NCBI GenBank assembly: GCA_028335825.1
Contig: JAIOKI010000011.1
Span: 436,501-500,500, forward strand
Direction: 5' to 3'
DNA length: 64,000 nt
From: Nosema muscidifuracis
Taxonomy: Eukaryota; Microsporidia; Nosematidae
In this document: in pieces, positions 47,750-57,543 of the stretch
Position numbering within the stretch: position 1 is the stretch's first letter
Layout: every line of letters begins with the position of its first letter
The notes under the pieces: generated by a model
Told to the model about the DNA's origin: nothing
Database searches by the model: none
The model's input: the letters and a program-made list of their open reading frames with translations, nothing else
Program-made: the position numbers and the translations under genes

Positions 47750-48720
47750 AACTGGGAGTAATTAAATTCAATTATAGATGACTAGACCTATGAAGAAGGA
47801 TACTGGAAATGCTCCAATGTAACTTATAATGTCAGATTAACCACTCCAATGGTTAAATTATTAAATCAGTTGGAGTTTATATACACATTATGGTTTTTAA
47901 TAATATTTTGAAATATAAAATGAAGAGTATTATAATAGTTATACTTGCTGATTCACCATTTGTTTTTAGAAATGAGTTATTTAATTAAAATTTTTGGAAT
48001 CCTTGTAGTATTTATGATTATTATACAATGACAAGATGTATCATTTGATAATATAAAGGAATCTATTTATAGATTTAATGTAATTTACTTGTATTAAATC
48101 CTGATTTTTGATATTACTGAATTAAATTTTCCAAATGGCAGAAGTTCCTTCTTAAATAAAGAGTTAGATTTAGTGAAGATTTTTAAATTTTCTTTAAGTA
48201 GTTTTTATTAAGTATATATTATACATGAAGATTCAATGGATAGAGTTTTCCTGTGATTTATCGTTTTCTTTCTAATAAAACTAACGAAAATGCTGATAAT
48301 GTCTTTAATCTTAATAACTCTTCTCTAGATAATAAATCAGTGGAATTTTCCTAATATAATATTTATGATGAAAAAGTAGAAAGCTTATTAAATATGTATA
48401 AAGATATTATAGGACCACGTTTAGTAGAAAAATATATACTTTTTTGGGTAGAACTAATAATGTTGTTGAAGGATTTAATTCAAAACTTTATAATCTAATT
48501 AATAAAAATAATTCTAGTTTCTTGTAGTATCTTAATAATCTTAAATATATTTAAATATTGAATGACTACAAGAGTAAAGTCAAAAAAATAAATATAAAAT
48601 ATGTTGATCAAGAAAGCGATATTAAGAAGTTGTGGTGATCTTATAATACAAGACTAATTATTTTAAAAGTTTTTGTGTGGATTGAAAGAAGCAATAAAAT
48701 TAAATGCTTAAATATTTTTT
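47750..48720 (+). mobile_element. Remnant of a MULE-type DNA transposon, transposase region
   Basis: Plus-strand peptides in different frames follow the MULE transposase order. Near 47790-47845 a FLYWCH-like zinc-finger piece reads GYWKCSNVTYNVRLTT. Near 48250-48300 PVIYRFLSNKTNENAD matches the PLVYALLPNKT-type segment next to the DDE catalytic core. Near 48445-48510 RTNNVVEGFNSKLYNLI matches the conserved RTNNxxEGFN motif towards the transposase C-terminus. The frame changes several times and stops are frequent, so it is dead. Terminal inverted repeats were not found by eye. The first two catalytic acidic residues cannot be placed. Confidence 0.7.
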
Positions 48721-50355
48721 AAGTAAATTTTGCGACATAACCGTATCATAAATTTTATAAATAAAAATTTTACAATAATTGGGGTTAAATTTCAAAAAAA
48801 AATCTAACATATTTATCAATTTATAAGCTACTAACTGAACCTGTTATTTTAGTCATTTTTAACAAAAACATGAGGAAAAGAAAAGTTAATATTTTCGAAA
48901 AAAGAACCATCTTTATTATAATAAGAATTATAAATCTTGAATAATTTTAATTAGCTTAAAATTATTAATAATAAAGTAAAGAACAAATGTTATATAGAAA
49001 TCTACTAGTTATGTTATAAATTTAATAAAATAATTGTTTTTAAAAAGAATGAATGATCAACGTCAGGAAAATAATTTAAATTACAAGATTGAAAATCTAA
49101 CTATTACATTGAAATGATATTTATGATAAGTTGTTACAAGAAGCAGTGCATATGAAGGTCTAGATATTATTATAAGAAAGGATATAAAGAGAATATGATT
49201 TTTAAGAAGTAAATATTGCCAAAAATATAACATATAAACAGATACTAAAATTGTAAAGAAAGATTCATTAAAATATCATCATAATGATTATATTGTTAGA
49301 TAGGGAGGAATATATTATTTAAAACAAAAAATGTTAAAATTATTATTTTAAGAGAAGTATAGAACAACACGTCATTAAGTATATATAAAACAAGATATTT
49401 ATGATTTAATATTTCTTGTCAATTACTTATTCATCAATCTTTTCAATTTACACTTCTGACAAGTCTGCTTCTTTTTAATCTTTATTATATATTTCTTATG
49501 ACTCTTGTTCATAGTTTAGCTTTCTAAAGTTCCTCTGAGTACTTTATTAAAATCTCATCTTTTATTCAACTTTTTAATTTGAGTTACATTTTATATCTTG
49601 TAACCACTAATAGTATCATTATTGAAATAAATTTAAATAAAAAATAATTGATCATATTTGTGTTTCATCTTCGTTTCTACTGTTCTCAAGTTATTTATCA
49701 TAAAACTTATTTTTACATATATTAAATATTTATGAACTATTAACAATATTTTGAATTTAAAATTAATTTAAAATTTGATCAATTTATAAAAATTTAATTA
49801 AAAACTTTATAAATCGAAACGAACTATATAATTAAATTTAAGTATATTGTAGAGAAATTTAATTTTATGATAAAATGATTAATAAAAATTATTTAAATCA
49901 ATATTTAATAATATTTTAGATCAAGTAAATAGAAGACCAAAATAACTTCTTTTGTAATTACATTTAACAACTTAGTAACTACTTACCACAAAAATATACA
50001 AATCAGAGTTCTCAAGAACATTCTTGAAAGTATGTCTTGTGACCACAGATGAGAACACATGTAAATAAAGAACTGCAAGTAGGATCTTTCTATGATAGAT
50101 ACCATTCATCTATTGTAATTCTGAAAAGAAATAACAAATTTTAGTAAATTTAGATAAAAAATCTAGTTTATATAATCATAGTGTATTTTATAGTATTGTA
50201 AGATGAAATTTTAATTAAAATTTTATAACTTTTTTAAATTAATATCAATATAAAATATTGTTTAAATATTTTAAAATCACTTTCATACAATATTTTAAAA
50301 TTAAAATTGTGATATATTATAACATATCACTACGTTTTCCTTTCAATTTAATTAA
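48721..50355. other. Spacer with repeat copy 2
   Basis: No gene supported. Bases 48860-49420 are less biased, with no readable product. It contains the diverged repeat at 49962-50050. Confidence 0.4.
49962..50050. repeat. Diverged intergenic repeat, copy 2
   Basis: Matches 9239-9368 in two blocks (TTTAACAACTTAGTAACTAC and AAGAACATTCTTGAAAG), with a shorter gap between them. Unclassified. Confidence 0.45.
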
Positions 50356-50739
50356 GCCCAAAACGTAAACAAATACGTAATTAAACTGAAAAGGGAAAGC
50401 TGCCTAGAAATACTCAAAAAGGTAAACTATCGAAGAATCAGAAAAAGCTGTGTCGATATTTTAAATAAGGATAAATTAAAAAACAATTATAAATATAATT
50501 GTTAAAAGAAGGGTAAGAAGAAACATATTTTAAGGATGATGAATAAACAAGACAACAAGTGTTTAGAGGAGTTATCATACAAAAAGGGTACAGAGAGCCA
50601 CAGGAGTGGGTACCGAAACAAGATTAAAAGTTTAGTTGAATTTTATTTGAAGTTTAACAAAGTTCCAGTAATACAGGACAAAAATCATAAGATTTTAATT
50701 AAAAATAAACTATATAAATACATAACACCCAAAATTTAA
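50356..50739 (+). pseudogene. Broken short coding remnant of unusual composition before a family A gene
   Basis: Codon-like, G/C-richer sequence reading in one frame up to 10 bases into the next gene's promoter. The second part (ATG near 50536) encodes 67 residues, opening MMNKQDNKCLEELSYKK and containing KSLVEFYLKFNKVPVIQDK. The first part (from about 50356) encodes a basic helix-like RRIRKSCVDILNKDKLKN. It is interrupted about once and lacks an initial ATG, so it is probably a fragment of a larger gene. No family recognised; a mobile-element origin is possible. It ends where the CCC-AAATTT signal of the 50741 gene lies. Confidence 0.4.
50728..50737 (+). promoter_or_regulatory. CCC plus AAATTT start-site motif of the 50741 gene
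   Basis: CACCCAAAATTTAAAATG: a CCC run and an AAATTT box within 13 bases of the ATG. Both are described near microsporidian starts. This is the clearest example in the window. Confidence 0.6.
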
Positions 50740-50740
50740 A

Positions 50741-51802
50741 ATGAAGATACTTAATACCAACAATACTAACAAAGTTTCTCTTGCTATTAACAATCCAGAA
50801 CGAAACGAGATTAATAAAGGTGCAGCGGAAGATCAAAATATTGAAGGATTAGGAGCACATGAAATTGATAATTTGAATTCTTCTAACAAGGTAGCTGCTA
50901 CAAATTCTACTTCAGAAATATTACTTAACCCAAGTACAAAAGCTAATTTTGAATATATAGATAAATTTATTGATTGGAAATTTGATGTTATAATTTCAAA
51001 GGTACAAATATGTAAGAATATGACACAAAACGTAAATGTTCAAGATTCTGAAAAAAGAGAAATCAGTATAATACCAAAATGTTTGGAGCATTATACTAGA
51101 AAGTTATGTAATTGTGATCCAATTTGCTTAAAATATTCTTATGATGATTTATCGTTTTACAGAATATGTACATTATATGATTTTGAAAACATTTATACAG
51201 ATGATAAGTATATTGAAGGGTGTGATAAATACGATTATCGACCGATAAACAAAAAACTGGTAAAATATGACGTAGGTAAACATGTCGATAAAGCCAAGGA
51301 TATTTTTTTTAAAAAATTAGAAGAGCTTTGTGATAATGCTTCTAATATAAATGCTGTCAGATGCAGTGCGTATGAATTACGTGACGAATGTTTTAACAAC
51401 TTGAAGTGTTTGTCTGATGCTGTAAGTCGAGATATTAAATCAGATTGTAAGAACGAAGATTTTGAGAATCAAATAAATGAAATTAGTAAAATATTGAATG
51501 TTGAATTAATGATAAGAAGCCCTGAAGATTTATTTGTTAGACAGGATCTTGTTCATTATGGAAGAAGATTACATAGTACTGAAGAAATTTATACAGTTGA
51601 GAATTCTACTGAAACTAAGGATTTCGATATAAATACTGTTGTACCTGTTTCAGTTACAGGAATAGTATTGATAAGCTTATTAGGATTATATTCTGTTAAG
51701 AATAAGAAGAATAAAATGAAATTAGGATGCGGTCTTACTGGTGCATTTATCATTATAATATCTTTGATAATCTACTTAATATCATCTGGAATATTTAATT
51801 AA
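50741..51802 (+). CDS. Family A cysteine-rich membrane protein with long N-terminal extension
   Basis: 353 residues, start fixed by the CCC/AAATTT signal. Residues 1-70 are an Asn/Ala/Glu-rich, cysteine-free extension found in no other member here. Then FIDWKFD (about 75-81), core PKCLEHYTRKLCNCDPIC (109-126; MC reads LC), CTLYDFENIYTDDKY, YELRDEC, and further cysteines up to DCKNEDFENQINEISKIL. A basic YGRRLHS site precedes a short linker, and two C-terminal membrane helices (about 298-314 and 326-348) are separated by a lysine-rich loop. It belongs to the hairpin subgroup, closest in tail form to the 7358-8323 protein. It is the only intact member in the right half of the window. Unknown function. 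Confidence 0.88.
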   Translation: MKILNTNNTNKVSLAINNPERNEINKGAAEDQNIEGLGAHEIDNLNSSNKVAATNSTSEILLNPSTKANFEYIDKFIDWKFDVIISKVQICKNMTQNVNVQDSEKREISIIPKCLEHYTRKLCNCDPICLKYSYDDLSFYRICTLYDFENIYTDDKYIEGCDKYDYRPINKKLVKYDVGKHVDKAKDIFFKKLEELCDNASNINAVRCSAYELRDECFNNLKCLSDAVSRDIKSDCKNEDFENQINEISKILNVELMIRSPEDLFVRQDLVHYGRRLHSTEEIYTVENSTETKDFDINTVVPVSVTGIVLISLLGLYSVKNKKNKMKLGCGLTGAFIIIISLIIYLISSGIFN

Positions 51803-54002
51803 ATATTTTGCATCAATTTATATTTGGTGGTATATTTCACAAATATATTATTATACTGCCTAAAATTGAGTATTGTAATCACTCAAAAGATTAACTAACA
51901 TAATGTCTTTTTATTATATAATAATTGGTCATTGAATATGTATGTAAATCTTAATGATCATATGAAGCAAAATCGATATAAAAATGAGATATATCAATTC
52001 TGAAAACTATTTAAGTTATAGATCTTAGGTTAAATTAATCATAAAGAAATATGAAAATATAAGTTATTCATAAAACTCCTTTTCTTTGATACATATCTTT
52101 AAATTTTTTTCATATAAATTTCAATATATACCTTCAATAACAAATTTGCAGAATTTATTAACTCTATAAAATTTTAAATGCTCATCAATCAAGCTATTCA
52201 TTACAGAAACATTTTCTTATCATTTCTTGCAATCCACGGTAAATTCTTCTATAATTAGTTGAATTGTTTTAACTTATTTATAGTATTGTGAAACTCTTTA
52301 ACAAACCAATCAAACAAAAATATAATTTGTATGACTTCTTAAATAATAAATCTTTGTAATCATAGGTATACAGTAAAAATAATCCAAAGAATCTCAAAAG
52401 TTTATATGACTGTAGTAGTGTATTTATATTTCACTAGAACTATCAAATAATCTTTTTTTGATAAATGATAACATTTATGGTCTACTTATGATAGAATATC
52501 GAATCAATTAGATTTGAAAATCACATTCTTTAGAAATTTCAAACCTTAGATTGAATAATTATCTTGTGAATAAGATATTTCTAAACAGGTATAATTTATA
52601 ACTATCATTTGTATTTTACCTTGGTTGTCTCATAGATCTGATAAAAAGAAGTCTATCCATAGTTGAATAGAATACAAATTGAACTATTTTTTATCTTAGT
52701 AAAAAATCATAATCTACAATTAGTTTATGCCATAAAATTAAAACTTACGAACTTCTCTCATCATTATTCTCTGATTTTACTAAATTTTTTTTTACTTTTT
52801 ACTAAATATGGGTATAAAAATACTAGACTTCAATCTAATGATATAATATCGTTATCCAAAAAGTCAATAATTGCTTAACTTACAATAAATTTTTATCTTA
52901 GTTAAATCCATGTATGTCACAATGAATATTACTGTAAATAAAAACCGAAATTTTATTCGCACCATATTTCTTAATAATATGTCAATCAAGTATCTTTATA
53001 TATAGTGCATAAATAAAAATTTAACCAGTCAATATCTGCTATACCTTAACTTTTATATTTATTTATATTTCTAGAATAGGTATGTTTTATCTTCTCTCTC
53101 TCATTTCAATCACATTTAATCTTTGATTCTTATAGAAAATAGATAGGCGACATACCCTGTTTCGACTGTTCTTATAATTTCGAGGACATTAGATGAAAGA
53201 TAGTTCTAAATTTTAAAATTTTCTTATATAATATATTAAATTTAATACTAAGACCAAAGTCTTAATTGTTTTACTTTTATCATAAAAGATTATAGATTAA
53301 ATCTTCAATAAAAAGTTCATTGTCTTTATTTCTATTTCTATTACATGAGATAGTAAGTAATTATAAATCTTTTAGTCAATTCTTTGTACTTGAACAATAT
53401 ACCAGATATTTATACTTATACTATGATGAATTTCTAATTTGGTCCTAGTTTTACTGTATATAGATGAAATATCTATAATTAAATGATTTTAGTCATTATA
53501 TTTATGCTTTCTGATTCTTAAATATAGTGAATTATCTCGTGTCGAGTCATTATCGTATTTATAACACTATAAAATATTCATATAATAATATATCTAAACA
53601 CATTACATAAAAAAATAGCCATTCTTTGTATTGCTAATCCTGCAGAACAGGTATCAATTCATGACCAAGATTACATTCTTAACGACTAAATAAACAGTTT
53701 AATTATACATCATATTAAACTGTGAGACAAAACTAGATATAGTATTTTTAGTACTATATGGATTATCAATTATTAATTTTTGAGTTACCTTATTTATCAA
53801 TATAGTATTTATTCTGAAAAATAGAAATCTATAGATGTATTTATATTTCAGATATTCTTTTATAGAAATTCATGATCTATAGTTTGTATAAATTGTTTTT
53901 AACATCTCTAGAGTCATATAATTCTAAAATTTTCTTTAGTATTTTACCAACTTCAATGTATATATAAATATTTGTTCATGATTTTCTGAATATCAGGTAG
54001 TT
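51803..54002. other. Spacer with T-rich eroded coding-like DNA
   Basis: No intact gene. From about 52080 to 53560 the plus strand is T-rich with codon texture on the minus strand, like the stretch at 29.5-31.3 kb, but I could not match a family. A 71-residue plus-strand frame at 52663-52878 runs against that texture and is not supported. Confidence 0.4.
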
Positions 54003-54450
54003 TATCACAAACAACGACTATCTTTTATCCACAAATAAGATGAAGTTTCTGTCTTCTGGTAAGCAAAATTCAGTAATATTAAAATTATCTGAATCTAAAA
54101 CACCAGTAAATGGCATACAATCAGACTTCAATCCATAAAAATAGACTTTTACAGTATGAATAATATAATTCTTGTCATTGTGCAATAAACAAGCCTATAA
54201 AATAGCTTATACAAATAATGAATCAGCAAGTATTGCTCTTCATTTACAATTTAAGAGATCAGTAGTGTGTATATACTTAAAACTTGATTTAATATGTTAA
54301 TATTAAAAGTTTCAGCTATTGCATTACGATATAAATTGAAGAATTGACAATAAATTTTTCTATTGGTTTATTGTCCCCTTTGTCTATAGATGTAATAATA
54401 TATGTCTAAGATTTAATTTCTTTTATGTTGTTTATCCAATAGAAATTCAT
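54003..54450 (-). pseudogene. Decayed minus-strand reading frame inside the duplication, copy 2
   Basis: A CCCC run (54456-54459) on the minus strand precedes an ATG at 54450 opening MNFYWINNIKEIKS, then a stop. Codon-like remnants continue to the duplication edge (FILFVDKR). Counterpart of 22302-22741. Unknown identity. Confidence 0.3.
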
Positions 54451-55626
54451 AAAAAGGGGTAATTTATTTAACGTTTTGGAAAATCAATAAATAATATTAA
54501 CAAAGAATGTATAGTTCCTGTACAGTAGTGATCTAAAGGTATGTTAAAAACAAAGTCTGGTATAATAACAAGTATTCTCAGAAAATCAGTTCAAATGACA
54601 TTTAGGACTAAGTAATTATATTATATAGAATAATGATTAAATTCTGCATCAACAGAATTCATGTGTAAGTAGCTCATAATAAGTTTAGAGCATTAAGAAA
54701 AGGAAGCATAATTAATGAATTAATTACAAACAAATACAAAAAATATCCTGTTATGTTATATTGTTTTATTTATAAATTTTGTTATGACCACGTGGCTTTT
54801 CGTAAGATGATAATAAAAAATTTTATTATCAACAAATTGTTTAAGGATCATTCCAATTTTTTTGTTTGGTCTTGATATAGCGTAACATTTATGTGCACAA
54901 TCTTCATACCTATTAAATATTGAATTTGTAATTTTGGCTGGTAATTTTTAGAAATGTGAAATATTAATTATAGTTACAAAATTATATTTTTGAAATTTCT
55001 CACTTCTTATTAAATATATGTTTAATATTAGTAAATTACAAAGAAATAATTAATTTATCTATGTATAATCAACTATAAATAAAAGATGAAATTCTACTTT
55101 TTTAACAATAATAAAGTATTTAAATTATCAATCAATATTGTTATATAATCTATTGGATTATCTACATTGTCTCAAATTATAAATTATAAAATCAGAATTT
55201 AAATACGTAATTTTTAATTTATCATTATCAATCATACATCTTGAATTTATAAAATTTAATTTATTTAATAGTAAGCATTATAATTACACAAAGAAAATTA
55301 TTATCTCTTTTTCTGATATATATAAATGTTTGATATATTTTTAATTTAAATGATAAATTTTTATTTGTAAATTAAAATTACACAACAATTACATAAAAAT
55401 AAAATATTATATTAATTATGATATATTTATTATTTTATAACTACATTAAAATATTGCAAAAATTATATTCTTATAGTTTTTAAATTAAAAATTATTCAAT
55501 TTATATACAAAAATAAGAATTCTTTATTTCTTTATTTCTAACATATCTATGATTTTTTATTTGTCAATTGTTAAATTAAAAAAAAAATTTAATTTATTTT
55601 TAAAAATATAAATTTGAAATTTTTTA

Positions 55627-55630
55627 CCCC
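55627..55630 (+). promoter_or_regulatory. CCCC start-site motif of the 55634 gene
   Basis: ACCCCATC directly before the ATG, as in copy 1. Confidence 0.55.
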
Positions 55631-55633
55631 ATC

Positions 55634-57277
55634 ATGAAATTTTTTGCTTTACTACATTTAATATCAATTTCTACATCTAAACTGAAAAAAGAAATACAAG
55701 ATGATTTATCTAAAATAATTTCGAAGAAAACTGATGCAGAAGATTTTGTATTTATAAGCAAAGACTGTAATCTTCCAATGCATGTACTAAAGATTCGTAA
55801 ATCACAGATTTTTATCACAAGATACAATGAATCACGAAAATCTACAGATGTATCTACTATTAGCTTAAATAAGTACCTAGATGAAAAAAATGACTTGAAA
55901 GATGAATTGAAAAAAAGAATTGCTGGAATTGTATACGGATTTTCTGATATAAAAAAGTTTTTTTATATTGTAAAAAATAAGGAAACCAATAAATATAAAG
56001 ATAAAATCTCTAATTTAATGAAAAATCTTTCAGATTATTCTAATTATATCAATTATAATAAAGTTACTAAGTCATACTTAGTATATAATAAAGACGTGAA
56101 AAATAATCCATCTTCAAAAAACTCAGACAATAATAGAAAATTAGATTCTAGTATAAGCTTTTCAAAAGGTTGTGATAATCTTGAATTAAATTTTAATTTA
56201 ACTCAAGATAGTAAAAATACTTTTATTTACAATATTGATATGAATGAATTTAATTACAAAAAATATCTAGAGTATCATATCAAAAAGTCTTCTAATTATA
56301 AGGAAGAAGAATTAAACGAAATATTACAATTATTATCATTAATAAATATTTCCTGTCTTTATATTGATAGAGAAGATAATATAGTTAAGTCAAGAGCAAA
56401 AAAATTTGATAAATGCAGAAAAACAGCTGAATCTAATAAAAATGGTGTATTTGTTCAAGATGATACTATAAACCATAATGAGTCTTTAGCTAACTCTAGT
56501 AAAAAAGAAGATCAAAATCTTCAAGTAAGATTATTTAATATTGAAATATTTATGAATTGGCGTTCTTATTTTAAAAATAAGTGTAGTGATGAAGATGTTC
56601 TTAAAGAAATGAATATTTTTTTCGAAACTTATCAAAATAGCAGTGTAGAAAATATTAAGACTATTTTAAGATTTATTTATCTTATAAAAGATAGTAAATT
56701 ATACAAGGATATTTTAATAAGTATATTATCTAATAAAGGAAAAGCTAGAAATTTAATAATGTATGAAATTCTATTAAACTTAGATTTAGTTGAAAAATGT
56801 AATAATACACTAAATCTTGATTACGTTAATCCTAAATTAATCAAAGAAAATGATAATTCTGAATATTACGAAAAACTTTCTCTCTTTATCATGGATGAAA
56901 TTTGTTTTCATCGTGATAATATTTCAAGTGTCTTTTTTGATTTGTTAATGTATTTTGAAATGTGTGAGATGTACGAGAAGAAAATCACTGATAATTGTTC
57001 TGATGATACAGAGATACTATTTAAATTCATCGAAAGTGTAAACAATAAATCAAAGAATACCTTTGATCACATTATTCTTTGCATAAATGAATTTCTTGCT
57101 AAGATTTTTCTAAATGGAAAAAGCTCTAAATCTAAAAATGATATTTATTCGTCACTACTTGGAGATATTAAATCAGAATTAATGAGTTTAATTAAATATA
57201 AAAAGGGCAATAGTCAGACTGAAGTTATTTATGATGATATTTATAAATTGTTAGATGATCATAAAAAAAAAGACTAA
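55634..57277 (+). CDS. Family B secreted protein, duplicate of the 24219 gene
   Basis: 547 residues. Signal peptide MKFFALLHLISISTS, then the N-terminal domain DFVFISKDCNLPMHVLKI and ISLNKYLDE. MNEFNYKKYLEYHIK is unchanged from copy 1. The middle, about residues 250-320, is strongly altered. The C-terminal helical half has runs identical to copy 1 (the IKDSKLYKDILISILSNKGK block, NTFDHIILCINEF, SQTEVIYDDIYKLLDDHK). Both copies are intact, so both appear to be under selection to keep the frame. Substitutions cluster in exposed, charged stretches. There is no membrane anchor. Secreted; partner unknown. Confidence 0.88.
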   Translation: MKFFALLHLISISTSKLKKEIQDDLSKIISKKTDAEDFVFISKDCNLPMHVLKIRKSQIFITRYNESRKSTDVSTISLNKYLDEKNDLKDELKKRIAGIVYGFSDIKKFFYIVKNKETNKYKDKISNLMKNLSDYSNYINYNKVTKSYLVYNKDVKNNPSSKNSDNNRKLDSSISFSKGCDNLELNFNLTQDSKNTFIYNIDMNEFNYKKYLEYHIKKSSNYKEEELNEILQLLSLINISCLYIDREDNIVKSRAKKFDKCRKTAESNKNGVFVQDDTINHNESLANSSKKEDQNLQVRLFNIEIFMNWRSYFKNKCSDEDVLKEMNIFFETYQNSSVENIKTILRFIYLIKDSKLYKDILISILSNKGKARNLIMYEILLNLDLVEKCNNTLNLDYVNPKLIKENDNSEYYEKLSLFIMDEICFHRDNISSVFFDLLMYFEMCEMYEKKITDNCSDDTEILFKFIESVNNKSKNTFDHIILCINEFLAKIFLNGKSSKSKNDIYSSLLGDIKSELMSLIKYKKGNSQTEVIYDDIYKLLDDHKKKD

Positions 57278-57543
57278 TTAAACAATTTATTTTAATTTTA
57301 ACTATTTATTAAATAAAAATACATTATTTAGTAAGTTGACATATACTAATATTTTGTATTTATTTTTTATGCTCTACAACCAAAAATTAAATAGTGAGCA
57401 ATATGAATTATTAGATTAAATCTAACATTTTTTCATATATAATTAAAAGTATTAAAGGTAGTTAATTGAGTTATTACAGAAAATATTTATATCTTGTAGA
57501 AAATAGAATACAAATATATTCTTTTTCTTATTTTTTCCTTTGA

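Larger units (their letters stand above)
54003..57543 (+). repeat. Segmental duplication, copy 2 (direct repeat of 22302-26134)
   Basis: Same order and orientation as copy 1: decayed upstream DNA, promoter, family B gene, and 3' flank ending near TTTCCTTTG. It lacks the 289 bp insertion and preserves the empty target site near 55515-55530. Confidence 0.9.

Noticed and set aside
2049-51802. Reading family A as viral envelope-like glycoproteins (cysteine ectodomain, basic site, membrane anchor)
   Set aside because: No signal peptide, no fusion-peptide-like segment, and no neighbouring capsid, polymerase or integrase genes. A host multigene family explains the data better.
52663-52878. 71-codon plus-strand open frame
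   Set aside because: Lies in T-rich DNA whose codon texture is on the other strand; no motif.
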